Assembly (NCBI GenBank): GCA_949514915.1
Contig: CATFLP010000035.1
Coordinates: 1 to 40,848, forward strand
Source: Methanobacteriota archaeon
GTDB taxonomy: Archaea > Thermoplasmatota > Poseidoniia > Poseidoniales > Poseidoniaceae
Reading direction: 5' to 3'
Length of the DNA: 40,848 nt
Under the pieces are notes generated by a model, which did no database searches, was not told the DNA's origin, and was given only the letters and a program-made list of their open reading frames with translations. The position numbers were made by a program, and so were the translations under genes. Positions 15,361 through 23,769 of the stretch are shown piece after piece (within the stretch, counting starts at the first letter, position 1; every line of letters starts with the position of its first letter).

Positions 15361-17265
15361 TCAAAACAACCTTATTGTTTCAAGATTTTGAGGAGAATAA
15401 GTCCTTGCTTTGAATTTTTCACGTAATGTTCTCCCTAATTCGCTACATTTTCTGTAGTCTCCATGATGACAAACAATAGAATATGGTCTTGGATTTAATT
15501 GATCTACGAAATCTAATAACTGTTTTCTATCAGAATGCCCGCTAAATCCATCAATTGTTACAAATTCACAATTTACTTCGATTGTTATAGTTTCTCCTTC
15601 GAAAAACATTTGAACTTCTCCAAACCCTTTTTGTAATCTTCTACCAATTGTTCCTTCTGCTTGATAGCCAACAAAACATAATGCATTCCTTTCATTTGCA
15701 GCCCAATGCCTAAAATAAGACATTACAGGCCCTCCATTTAACATTCCACTTGTTGCTAATACAATACAAGGAGATGGATCACTCAAGATTGATTCTCTCA
15801 TTTCTCTTCCTTGTACTTTACGGAACCATGATGCACTAAATGGATTATCTTCAGAATTAGTTTGTATTGAATTTCTTAAATCTCTTGTTAAATAATCTGG
15901 GTGTGATGCATGTATTGCTGTCGCCTCTTGTATCATCCCATCTAAATAAACCGAACATGGTTCAATATCACCACTTCTAAATAACTCATCAATTGCAATC
16001 ATAACTTCTTGACTTCTTCCAACTGCGAAAACGGGTAAAATAATTTTACCATTACGATTAATTGTTCTTTTAATAATCTCTTGTAATTCAGAAGTTGCTT
16101 CTATTCTAGATGGCTGGAAATCTCCTTGTGCGCCATAAGTTGATTCTATTACTAAAGTTTCACAACGGGGGAATTTTACATTTGCTGCATCAAAAAGCCA
16201 ACTTTTCTCAAATTTTGTATCTCCCGTGAAAACAATATTATGTTTTCCTTCTCCAATATGGAAATGACATGCAGAAGAACCTAATATATGTCCTGCATTT
16301 GTCATTGTAAGTTTGATATCAGGCGTGATATCTGTAGTTTCTTTCCAATTAACATCAATTACATGCTTCATTGCTTGCCTAACATGTTCCATTTCATAAG
16401 GAGGTGATTTACCCTCCATACCTGCAACTTTCAAATAATCAGATTGTAACATCAACATCAAATCTCTTGTTGGCGGAGTACAATAAACAGGCCCTTTATA
16501 TCCAAATTTGAATAAAATTGGCAACATACCTGCATGATCTAAATGAGCGTGCGTTAATACAACTGCATCTAATTTCTCTAGAGGCAATGCTTCAGGAGCA
16601 TTGAAAAAAGGAAGAGGATCTGTAGATGAGGCAATATTTACACCTACATCTATCATAACCCTAGATTCATTAGTTGTTATCAAATGACATGCCCTACCTA
16701 CTTCTCTATAGGAGCCAAGTGCTGTTAATCTAGCCCATGAATTACCTGCTAATTTAGGCCTGTAAATATTTCTTCCAAAGTCACGTAATAATTTTCTTCT
16801 TTCATCAGCTGTTGATTTTCTAAAACCACGAATGTCATAAACAGTTTTACTTTGAAGTGCAGGAGTTCTTTCTACTTTAACCAACCAACCAATTTTATCT
16901 CTTAATTTATTGATATTTTCTCCTCTCCTTCCAACTGCAGTACCTGGATCCTCGCAAGTAAGTATTAATTCACATAAACAAGGGTCAAAGTGCATACTTG
17001 TTATTCCTGCTTCTTCTGGAATTATTGATCTAATGTACTCAAGCGAATCTTCTTCAGAGCATAATATACTTTCATCTGGCCTAATTACAACTCTTCTTTT
17101 TATTGATTTTGCAATTTCTCCTGTTAAACCACTACCTGAACCGAATCGATCTGGATTCTTAGTAATTATAGAAACTGTTGCTGCCTCTAAATCTATTTTA
17201 TAATCGATATCTTTTGGTATCATTTTTGCAATTTTAGTTTTTACCTCTTGGAAACTAAGTCTCAT
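15361..17265 (-). CDS. fttA: Transcription termination factor FttA / aCPSF1 (KH-MBL-beta-CASP nuclease)
   Basis: A 634-residue protein, the usual size for archaeal aCPSF1. Two N-terminal KH-type domains (second with GRRGENI at 112-118) precede a metallo-beta-lactamase core with THAHLDHAG (239-244 HAHLDH), NAGHILGSS and FTGDTKF. A beta-CASP domain (PVFAVGRSQE, ATSGMLNGGP) and the final DGFSGHSDR and CHHGD motifs follow. All zinc ligands look intact. FttA cuts nascent RNA 3' ends and terminates archaeal transcription. A strong SD (AAGGTGAT) lies three bases before the ATG, and a TATA-containing palindrome upstream. Its stop abuts the converging gene. Confidence 0.96.
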   Translation of the reverse strand: MRLSFQEVKTKIAKMIPKDIDYKIDLEAATVSIITKNPDRFGSGSGLTGEIAKSIKRRVVIRPDESILCSEEDSLEYIRSIIPEEAGITSMHFDPCLCELILTCEDPGTAVGRRGENINKLRDKIGWLVKVERTPALQSKTVYDIRGFRKSTADERRKLLRDFGRNIYRPKLAGNSWARLTALGSYREVGRACHLITTNESRVMIDVGVNIASSTDPLPFFNAPEALPLEKLDAVVLTHAHLDHAGMLPILFKFGYKGPVYCTPPTRDLMLMLQSDYLKVAGMEGKSPPYEMEHVRQAMKHVIDVNWKETTDITPDIKLTMTNAGHILGSSACHFHIGEGKHNIVFTGDTKFEKSWLFDAANVKFPRCETLVIESTYGAQGDFQPSRIEATSELQEIIKRTINRNGKIILPVFAVGRSQEVMIAIDELFRSGDIEPCSVYLDGMIQEATAIHASHPDYLTRDLRNSIQTNSEDNPFSASWFRKVQGREMRESILSDPSPCIVLATSGMLNGGPVMSYFRHWAANERNALCFVGYQAEGTIGRRLQKGFGEVQMFFEGETITIEVNCEFVTIDGFSGHSDRKQLLDFVDQLNPRPYSIVCHHGDYRKCSELGRTLREKFKARTYSPQNLETIRLF

Positions 17266-17268
17266 TTT

Positions 17269-17276
17269 ATCACCTT
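17269..17276 (-). promoter_or_regulatory. Shine-Dalgarno site of fttA
   Basis: AAGGTGAT on the minus strand, closely matching the anti-SD complement GGAGGTGATC, three bases before the ATG at 17265. Fixes the fttA start. Confidence 0.65.
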
Positions 17277-17291
17277 CCCCTATTGAAACCC

Positions 17292-17305
17292 TACTCTATA
17301 GAGTA
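17292..17305. promoter_or_regulatory. 14-bp perfect palindrome with TATA core upstream of fttA
   Basis: tactctatagagta is a perfect inverted repeat centred about 33 bases before the fttA ATG. The core CTATAG could be the TATA element of a promoter giving a short leader, with the symmetric flanks forming an operator. Alternatively chance. Confidence 0.4.
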
Positions 17306-17333
17306 AGCCCTAAAGGCGGGCCAGCCGGGAAAA

Positions 17334-17963
17334 TTATTTTAATGAAGCAATTATTTTGTCTACTTCATCATCGGATAGTTGAACGAAACCTTCTGATTCA
17401 GTAATATATGCTAAATCCATTCCGTTCCCTGATGCTGCATCTCTTTGACCTGAAGCTAGTAATGCCCTAGCTGCTAATTTAATAGCATCATTCTTTTGCA
17501 TTCCATCTCTGAAACCATCTTCTAAAACACCGTACATATATGGAGAACCTGAACCTGTTGCACAATAAACATCAGGGATTGAGCCTCCTGCACCATCAAT
17601 GCTGTATACACTAGGCCCTGAATCATCAACACCAACAATTAGTAATTGTACCCAATAAGGTCTTCCTAACAATATATTTGCAGTTAATGTTGCTGCACCT
17701 TTTACTGTCATAGTATGACCTCTTTTTAATTGAAATAGTGTTGTTTCTGCATTCAAAGTTCGCGATAAACTTTGTGCATGTCCAACTAATCCTGCAGTAG
17801 TTAATGCAAGATTAGGGCCTATTTTGAATAATTTTTGTACACTTTTATTTGCAATGAAATGACCCATTGTTGCTCTATGATCTGCACCAACAACAACTCC
17901 GCCATCATAACAAATACCCAAAGTGCTAGTTCCAGTCTTCAGTTTGTCCATACTTGATTCCAT
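17334..17963 (-). CDS. psmB: 20S proteasome beta subunit
   Basis: A 209-residue Ntn hydrolase. An 11-residue propeptide (MESSMDKLKTG) precedes the catalytic N-terminal threonine (G|TSTLGI). The family's GADHRAT, KLFKI and ATGSGSPYMYGVLE segments are present, as is the SGNGMDL stretch near the end. Mature beta subunits form the inner proteolytic rings of the 20S proteasome. The start is the ATG at 17963; the GTG at 17972 lies inside the SD. It is transcribed ahead of fttA with 68 bases between, where fttA seems to have its own promoter. Confidence 0.96.
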   Translation of the reverse strand: MESSMDKLKTGTSTLGICYDGGVVVGADHRATMGHFIANKSVQKLFKIGPNLALTTAGLVGHAQSLSRTLNAETTLFQLKRGHTMTVKGAATLTANILLGRPYWVQLLIVGVDDSGPSVYSIDGAGGSIPDVYCATGSGSPYMYGVLEDGFRDGMQKNDAIKLAARALLASGQRDAASGNGMDLAYITESEGFVQLSDDEVDKIIASLK

Positions 17964-17968
17964 TATAT

Positions 17969-17973
17969 TCACC
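17969..17973 (-). promoter_or_regulatory. Ribosome binding site deciding the psmB start
   Basis: GGTGA on the minus strand, five bases upstream of ATG 17963. The competing GTG start at 17972 is part of this site, so it is unlikely to be the true start. Confidence 0.55.
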
Positions 17974-18006
17974 AGAACGAGTCCATAATACTAGGATGCT
18001 CTAATA

Positions 18007-18024
18007 CACCCCTGTACAGAGGTG
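18007..18024. promoter_or_regulatory. 18-bp imperfect palindrome upstream of psmB
   Basis: cacccctgtacagaggtg reads the same on both strands except for one mismatched pair, with a perfect CTGTACAG core at 18012-18019. It lies in the 150-base divergent region, about 45-60 bases upstream of the psmB ATG and about 90 from the gene at 18114. Candidate operator for a dimeric regulator. Confidence 0.35.
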
Positions 18025-18113
18025 GTTTATCAACCCGACGAATAAAGTTATATTAAAAACACAAATTTTAGACTTAATTTTACAAAAGAATTGAAGACCA
18101 CCAACAAAGCAGG

Positions 18114-18620
18114 ATGGTTGTGGATGAAGGTAAACAAGCAAAACTTCCATTTGACGAAGATGACATAAATGCATTATTTGATGCAGATGAGAAAATAGAA
18201 ACTTCAAAAATAAAACCATTTTCGCAAGCACCCCTAAAAGGAGTGGTTATGCCTAGCCTTAACAAAACAAATCAGCCAGTTAAAAAAACTAACATCATTT
18301 ACCATAATTTAGAAGAATTATATCCAGATGCAAATGTTTCCAACAATGAAGGATTTATTATCCATAGAGCAAATCTTTTAGGAGTAAATGGAATTTTTCA
18401 ATTATTTGATTGGGCATCTGATGGAGATATCAGCGTAGTTGATTTAAAAGACATATTATCTGAAGATGAAGTTCTTTCTCAAATTGTAAATAGATTAAAT
18501 GAATTCATCATTCATGATCTCGGAGGGGAAATCCTTCAACTCTCTGAAACAAGATTACTAGTTTTACCACCTTCATGTAAAGGAATGAAAGGCCTTGAAG
18601 ATGAAGCATTTGTGAAATGA
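18114..18620 (+). CDS. Conserved hypothetical protein upstream of ZPR1
   Basis: A 168-residue soluble protein, not recognised. It begins with an acidic segment (LPFDEDDINALFDADEKIE), has a Pro/Lys-rich linker, then a folded part (FIIHRANLLGVNGIFQLFDWASDGD...) ending with a hydrophobic strand (LLVLPPSCKGM). It sits nine bases upstream of the ZPR1 gene, so it is probably co-translated. A TATA-like ttatattaaaa lies about 60 bases before the ATG. Confidence 0.6.
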   Translation: MVVDEGKQAKLPFDEDDINALFDADEKIETSKIKPFSQAPLKGVVMPSLNKTNQPVKKTNIIYHNLEELYPDANVSNNEGFIIHRANLLGVNGIFQLFDWASDGDISVVDLKDILSEDEVLSQIVNRLNEFIIHDLGGEILQLSETRLLVLPPSCKGMKGLEDEAFVK

Positions 18621-18629
18621 GGACTAAAC

Positions 18630-19187
18630 ATGGAATCACCAATGGAAATGTCTTGCCCTGTTTGCGGCGATGAAAAAAGTTTGAAGATGATAGCACATTC
18701 AACTGAAATTGCGTATTTCGGAGAACACACACAAATCACACTAACTTGTAGCAGTTGCGGACTTAGGCAAACAGATTTTATTCCTGCTGAAGGGAAAATA
18801 CCAGGTGTTTGGACATTAAAACTTGATTCTTTAGAAAGCCTAAATGCCAGAGTAGTAAGAGGTTCAAAATGCACTATAGAAATTCCTGAATTAGAATTAG
18901 GAGTATATCCAGGAGTTCATTCATCAGGGTATGTTTCAAATGTAGAAGGAGTACTTAATAGGTTCAAAGATGCAATAAATATAACAAAAAATCAACTTAT
19001 GAGCGATGAGTTAAGTGAATTAAACAAATGTAATTTTCTTATAGAATCTTTAAACAATACAATAAATGGCTCAAATAAAGAGGTTCTGACACTTATTTTT
19101 TCAGATCCAATGGGTCATTCTAAAATTTTACATGATAAAGCAACATTTAGAGAATTAACTCCTGATGAAATTGAAAATCTATCCTAG
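18630..19187 (+). CDS. zpr1: ZPR1-family zinc-finger protein
   Basis: A 185-residue protein corresponding to a single ZPR1 module, as in archaea. It has the four-Cys zinc finger (CPVCG...TCSSCGLRQTD) with the intervening TEIAYFGEHTQ, then the beta domain with VVRGSKCTIEIPELELGVYPG and the SNVEGVLNRF helix. Eukaryotic ZPR1 binds and helps fold eEF1A; the archaeal function is presumed similar (aEF1A) but not shown. The last nine bases overlap the converging MazG-like gene. Confidence 0.88.
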   Translation: MESPMEMSCPVCGDEKSLKMIAHSTEIAYFGEHTQITLTCSSCGLRQTDFIPAEGKIPGVWTLKLDSLESLNARVVRGSKCTIEIPELELGVYPGVHSSGYVSNVEGVLNRFKDAINITKNQLMSDELSELNKCNFLIESLNNTINGSNKEVLTLIFSDPMGHSKILHDKATFRELTPDEIENLS

Positions 19188-19556
19188 AAATTGTTTCAAA
19201 TCTGGAGGTGTCCAATCATCTGGTTTGGCAACTTTTCCATCTGCTCTCTTCAAAACTTTTCCATCTACTAATTTAGCCATATTTGATCTGTGAATTTCCT
19301 TAAATGCATCATCAATTACATGCTGCAATCCATGATTTAGTACACTACCTGCTAAAATATACGCAATATCTCCCAATGCATCTAAGATTTCTAATAAGTC
19401 ACCAGCCCTTACTGCTTCAGCATACTCTTGTACTTCTTCCTCAAGTAACCTAATTCTTAATTCTCCTAAATCCTCATCACCTACTGTGGGTGATTCAGAA
19501 TGAGGGATTTCAAATGCCTCATTAAATTCTTCCAGCATATCACATTCAAAGCGCAT
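19179..19556 (-). CDS. MazG/HisE-like NTP pyrophosphohydrolase
   Basis: A 125-residue all-helical protein. The metal-binding pattern is visible as LLEEEVQEYAEA followed by EILDALGDIAYILAG, that is ExxE...ExxD of the MazG/PRA-PH/dUTPase-like superfamily. A C-terminal stretch (EIHRSNMAKLVDGKVLKRADGKVAKPDDW) closes the fold. It probably hydrolyses a nucleoside triphosphate to the monophosphate as a house-cleaning enzyme; the exact substrate is unknown. A single gene between ZPR1 and the giant surface protein. Confidence 0.82.
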   Translation of the reverse strand: MRFECDMLEEFNEAFEIPHSESPTVGDEDLGELRIRLLEEEVQEYAEAVRAGDLLEILDALGDIAYILAGSVLNHGLQHVIDDAFKEIHRSNMAKLVDGKVLKRADGKVAKPDDWTPPDLKQFLG

Positions 19557-19598
19557 ATAGGTCGCTAATGAAGAAAGGCCTTAGAATTAGCGCTTGTC

Positions 19599-22500
19599 TT
19601 ATTCTAAATCCAATCTTCTTTTATTCATTGTATATGATGCAGCACCAATTAATGCAATTAATGAAAACAAACCAGTAAATCCTGGAACTCCTTGACCTGT
19701 TGTTTCATCAACCACACTAGGAATTCCTGGAGATGCATCGAGATTAACTGTAATAAATGCAGCCAAGAAATGTACTCCATCGTCATATCCAACGAATAAC
19801 TCTACAGTTTCTGATGTATCTGGAGCCATTACAACCAAAGCACCAGTAATTACCTCTGACATTGGTCCTACTGCATTTGGATTTAGACCTTCTGAAAGGA
19901 TATAAGCAGTTACTAAATCTCCATCAGGATCTGCGCACATAGCAATCAGGTAATAATTACCAGCAGGTAATGTAACTGTAATGTTCATTGGTACTGTAGG
20001 AGTTCCAGAAGGTATTCCTGAAACTAATTTATTATCATTTACAACTACCATTCCTGCTGACTCGAATGCATAATATAAATCACATACGGGAGGAGCATTA
20101 GGTTTACTTTGCGAATTAAATGGATCTGTTCCCTCTGCAAGTTCTACAAGATCTGGTACGCCATCATTGTCACTATCTTCATCAAGACCATCACAAATCC
20201 CATCTCCATCTGTATCCATTGGCATATCTTCACTCCAATTAGGATCTGTTCCGCATGCTATTTCATCAACATCATCCCAACCGTCACCATCAGAATCAGG
20301 GTATTCAATACATCCATCACCATCTACATCTGGACCTGCACTTGCATCTTCATCTGGACATTGATCATCAATATCTCTAATCAAATCACCATCTGAATCA
20401 ACAGTTGATGCTTGAGAGAAACAAGCTGAACTTTCAGTCAATTCCCAATTATTAATCATTAATTTAGCATTAACACAATAAAAACCATCATGGAGATGAT
20501 CGAATCGAATAGTTTCAACATCATCAAGAGGAGGTGCAATAAGGATGTATGTCCCTACTTCTTGCTGTCCACCTGCTATTCCAACTGTGTAAACAATCTC
20601 ATAATATTGACCTGCAGTCATATCATGGACATGGAACTCAACAGTACCTACGCCATCTAATCCTGTGTTTGCATTAACTACTATTTCTGCATCATCATTA
20701 GGTGCTAATGGATCTGTTACTGTGAAATCTAATTCTAATACATCAACAAGAGTTGTACTAGAAGTCAACATTATTTTCAAACGATATTCTTTATTTCTTT
20801 TACCTTGATCTACGGTCAAACCTGAGACTGATACTAATTCAGTTGTTGAACAGTAATCATCTATAGACCTAGAATCTATTAATTGATTTGTACCTGAGTC
20901 GACAATATCATCATTTTCATCAAATACCCAATACAATAACTCATAATCTATTGGCGTGTTAATATAACGGAATAATTCACATCCTCCATAATTAAATTTA
21001 TAATCCATTCCTGCTAAAACTCCTCCTGCATGGGAAGAATCAAAATTAATGTATCCTATATCTCCAACTGCGAAAGAATCTGAATAAGCATCTACAACTT
21101 CAAAACCTGCAACAGTAATTTGTGCAATAATGTAAAATCCTTCTTGCTCAACATAAGAAGATAGAGGGTTAGAAATTATTTGAGTAGGCCAATTAGCATA
21201 ATCAAAACTTTCATCTGAACCGTCTGCACAATCAGCATTCCCATCATTAATGAAGTACCAGCCCATTGGAATTGAGCTCCCATCATCACAAATAAAATCA
21301 CCTAAATCCCAAGGATCAATGTCTGATTCATATTCTGAAGCAATAATTAATGTTTCAGAATATGAAGTTGAACCAGAAGGTATTGCAAATGACATGTCCC
21401 ACGCATTAGTGTAAGAATCAGTACTTGCATCATAAACTTGAGGGCCACTTCCTACAGTATTTGGACAATCATATTTATTGAAAATTGTACCATCTGCTGC
21501 GTTAGGGAATTCATCTAATTCAAAAGTATCTCTACACATTCTCCATTCTAAATCATAATTGGTACCTTGAAACAAATTATCCATTGTAAAAGATAATTCA
21601 ATATCTTCATCTAAATCATAATGATTTGAATTTACAGAAACAGTAAGACTTTCTAAGTTTGAAAGTGTCTCATCAATTATACTAAAATCATTTGTGAAAT
21701 GGTATATTTCTAAACCCTCTAAATATAATTTCATATCAAGATTATAATCTCCAGGCGTTAAACCCGATACAGTATAATAATGCCATGGAATCCACCAAGA
21801 TGTTGAGGACCTGAAATTATCATCTAAAACAAGCAACTCAGATGTTTCAATGTTACCTGAATCATCTGCAATTTGAATCTCCATTTGGTAATCTACAGGA
21901 TCATTAATGAATCTAAATAAACTTTTAACAGACCATTCAAATTCATAATCCATTCCATTTAAAACACCATTTGGATGTAATGCTTTAAAATAAATCTGGC
22001 CACTTGTTCCAGCTGCAAATGAATTTGATAAATTATCTGAAACAATATAATTACTAGCAATTAATTCGCCAACAAAGAAAAATCCCTTTTGTTCGTTATA
22101 TAGTGAAGCAGAAATTGTTTCAGTAGGCCAATTAGCATAATCAAAACCTTCATCTGAACCATCTACACAATCAGCATTCCCATTATTTACCATATTCCAA
22201 GTTGAAATCGTTGAGCCATCGTCGCAAGTAAAATCAATATTGTTTTGATCTAATTTCCAAACCTCCATATCAGACACATATTCTTGACTTATCGCAGCAT
22301 TCAGAACTTGAGTATTACTTCCAGTAGGGACTTCTATAGTACCTAATTCTTCAAGATAAACATCATTTTCTGCATCATAAATTGTAGGCCTCCATGCATT
22401 AAGGCAATAGATATCTTGATAACTAGTCCCATCTTTGTAACTAGGGAAACTATGATATTGGCGATCTCGACAAAGATGTAAATCAACACTGTAACTCGAG

Positions 22501-23762
22501 ATTGGTTCTAAATTATCTAACTCAATAACAATATTAACATCTTGATTATCTTCATAATAATTATCATCCACTGTTATCGATATATCTTCTAATCCAGTCA
22601 AATCTAAATCAATAACTTCAAATTCTTGTGTGTATGTAATTAGTTCAACTCCTTCTTGGGTCAGAGTTATTTCTAAAGAATAATTTCCAATACCTAAACC
22701 AGTAACTGAAACATGACTTGTTCCAGAATGAGAACTTGTTTTACTTCTAGAATCAATACTTGAATGTGAACCTGTAGTAAATACACTTGAATCACTTAAA
22801 TCAATCACAGAATAGTCTAAATCATATTCTACTTTCTCTGTAATATAACTAAATAATTGTTTAGCAGAATAAGAAAATTCATAATCATCGCCAAGCAAAA
22901 TTGTTTCATCCCTTAATGAATTAAATTCCACAATCCCTCTATAACCTACAGCAAAAGTATTGGAAAATGTATCTACTAATTCATAATCTCCAACCATTAA
23001 TTCAGCAATTACATAATATCCTCTTCCACAACCATCATAATTAAACCAAGTCCATTCAAGAGATGGTTGGTCCCAGCCATAATGAGACCAATCTGTACAG
23101 TTATAGTAATAAGAAGCATCAATAACCTCAGTTGGCCAATTAGCATAATCAAAACCTTCATCTGAAGCATCAAGACAATCATTATTTCCATCATTAACCA
23201 TCCACCAATCATCAACTGTGCTTCCATCATTACAAGAAAATGTGCCTAATTCCTCTGGATGAACATCCGAAATTTTACTAAATTCAATTGCTTTAGCAAT
23301 ATTGTAATTATTTACTCCTGCTGGAATATTAATAACTTCGTCCCATAAATAAGTCTCATATTCATCTGTTGCAGCATCATAGATATATGCATCTAACATC
23401 CTCTCACTGCAATCATAATTGTTGTAAATCATACCTTCAGTAAAGTGGATGTTAGCATCATCAATATTCGTAATATCATAGCAAATTGTCAATTTCATAT
23501 CATAATCAATACCTGGATTTAATCCATTTACTGTTGCACCAACCATAATTGATGATTGTTCATCATAATGATCACTGAGTACTGTAACTAATATTTGTTC
23601 AGCACCAGTAGTACTTCTTGCATCTTCAGCGTTTATTGTATTAGTAAAAACTGAGGATAAACTCATCAATAATAATGTTAATACTAACATCGATGCTTTT
23701 GTTTTATAGCGTAATTTATTCTCTTGCATGCTTATATGATGTTGCGTCAATGACTTAATCAT
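19599..23762 (-). CDS. Giant surface protein with LDLa-like, TSP3 and PGF-CTERM-like elements
   Basis: A 1387-residue secreted protein. A signal peptide (MLVLTLLLMSLSSVFTNTINA) is followed by three related modules of about 310-350 residues. Each has a cysteine-rich insert ending N.GN.DC.D.SDE.FDYANWPT, which resembles the calcium-binding end of LDL-receptor class A modules. Then come thrombospondin type 3 calcium repeats (DSDGD, DVDGDGC, DSDGDGWDD, DTDGDGICDG; DNA about 20115-20400). The C-terminus is PGF, a hydrophobic helix and KRR (PGF at 19677-19685), a PGF-CTERM-type archaeosortase signal. An in-frame ATG at 23729 may be the true start. Likely cell-surface adhesion or structural protein; no enzyme domain seen. 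Confidence 0.88.
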   Translation of the reverse strand: MIKSLTQHHISMQENKLRYKTKASMLVLTLLLMSLSSVFTNTINAEDARSTTGAEQILVTVLSDHYDEQSSIMVGATVNGLNPGIDYDMKLTICYDITNIDDANIHFTEGMIYNNYDCSERMLDAYIYDAATDEYETYLWDEVINIPAGVNNYNIAKAIEFSKISDVHPEELGTFSCNDGSTVDDWWMVNDGNNDCLDASDEGFDYANWPTEVIDASYYYNCTDWSHYGWDQPSLEWTWFNYDGCGRGYYVIAELMVGDYELVDTFSNTFAVGYRGIVEFNSLRDETILLGDDYEFSYSAKQLFSYITEKVEYDLDYSVIDLSDSSVFTTGSHSSIDSRSKTSSHSGTSHVSVTGLGIGNYSLEITLTQEGVELITYTQEFEVIDLDLTGLEDISITVDDNYYEDNQDVNIVIELDNLEPISSYSVDLHLCRDRQYHSFPSYKDGTSYQDIYCLNAWRPTIYDAENDVYLEELGTIEVPTGSNTQVLNAAISQEYVSDMEVWKLDQNNIDFTCDDGSTISTWNMVNNGNADCVDGSDEGFDYANWPTETISASLYNEQKGFFFVGELIASNYIVSDNLSNSFAAGTSGQIYFKALHPNGVLNGMDYEFEWSVKSLFRFINDPVDYQMEIQIADDSGNIETSELLVLDDNFRSSTSWWIPWHYYTVSGLTPGDYNLDMKLYLEGLEIYHFTNDFSIIDETLSNLESLTVSVNSNHYDLDEDIELSFTMDNLFQGTNYDLEWRMCRDTFELDEFPNAADGTIFNKYDCPNTVGSGPQVYDASTDSYTNAWDMSFAIPSGSTSYSETLIIASEYESDIDPWDLGDFICDDGSSIPMGWYFINDGNADCADGSDESFDYANWPTQIISNPLSSYVEQEGFYIIAQITVAGFEVVDAYSDSFAVGDIGYINFDSSHAGGVLAGMDYKFNYGGCELFRYINTPIDYELLYWVFDENDDIVDSGTNQLIDSRSIDDYCSTTELVSVSGLTVDQGKRNKEYRLKIMLTSSTTLVDVLELDFTVTDPLAPNDDAEIVVNANTGLDGVGTVEFHVHDMTAGQYYEIVYTVGIAGGQQEVGTYILIAPPLDDVETIRFDHLHDGFYCVNAKLMINNWELTESSACFSQASTVDSDGDLIRDIDDQCPDEDASAGPDVDGDGCIEYPDSDGDGWDDVDEIACGTDPNWSEDMPMDTDGDGICDGLDEDSDNDGVPDLVELAEGTDPFNSQSKPNAPPVCDLYYAFESAGMVVVNDNKLVSGIPSGTPTVPMNITVTLPAGNYYLIAMCADPDGDLVTAYILSEGLNPNAVGPMSEVITGALVVMAPDTSETVELFVGYDDGVHFLAAFITVNLDASPGIPSVVDETTGQGVPGFTGLFSLIALIGAASYTMNKRRLDLE
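20115..20400 (-). other. Thrombospondin type 3 repeat region
   Basis: Within the giant surface protein, successive D-x-D-G-D-x-x-x-D units (DSDGDLIRDIDD, DVDGDGC, DSDGDGWDDVDE, DTDGDGICDGLDE, DSDNDGVPDLVE) form a calcium-binding rod just before the C-terminal domain. Confidence 0.85.
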
Positions 23763-23769
23763 ATCTATT

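Noticed and set aside
17305-17333. GC-rich stretch between psmB and fttA as a terminator
   Set aside because: No stable stem could be built from ggcgggccagccggg and no T run follows in the minus direction.
20109-20396. Plus-strand open frame opposite the TSP3 repeats
   Set aside because: It is the antisense image of the D-x-D-G-D repeat codons; its Ile/Ser-rich low-complexity composition has no independent support.
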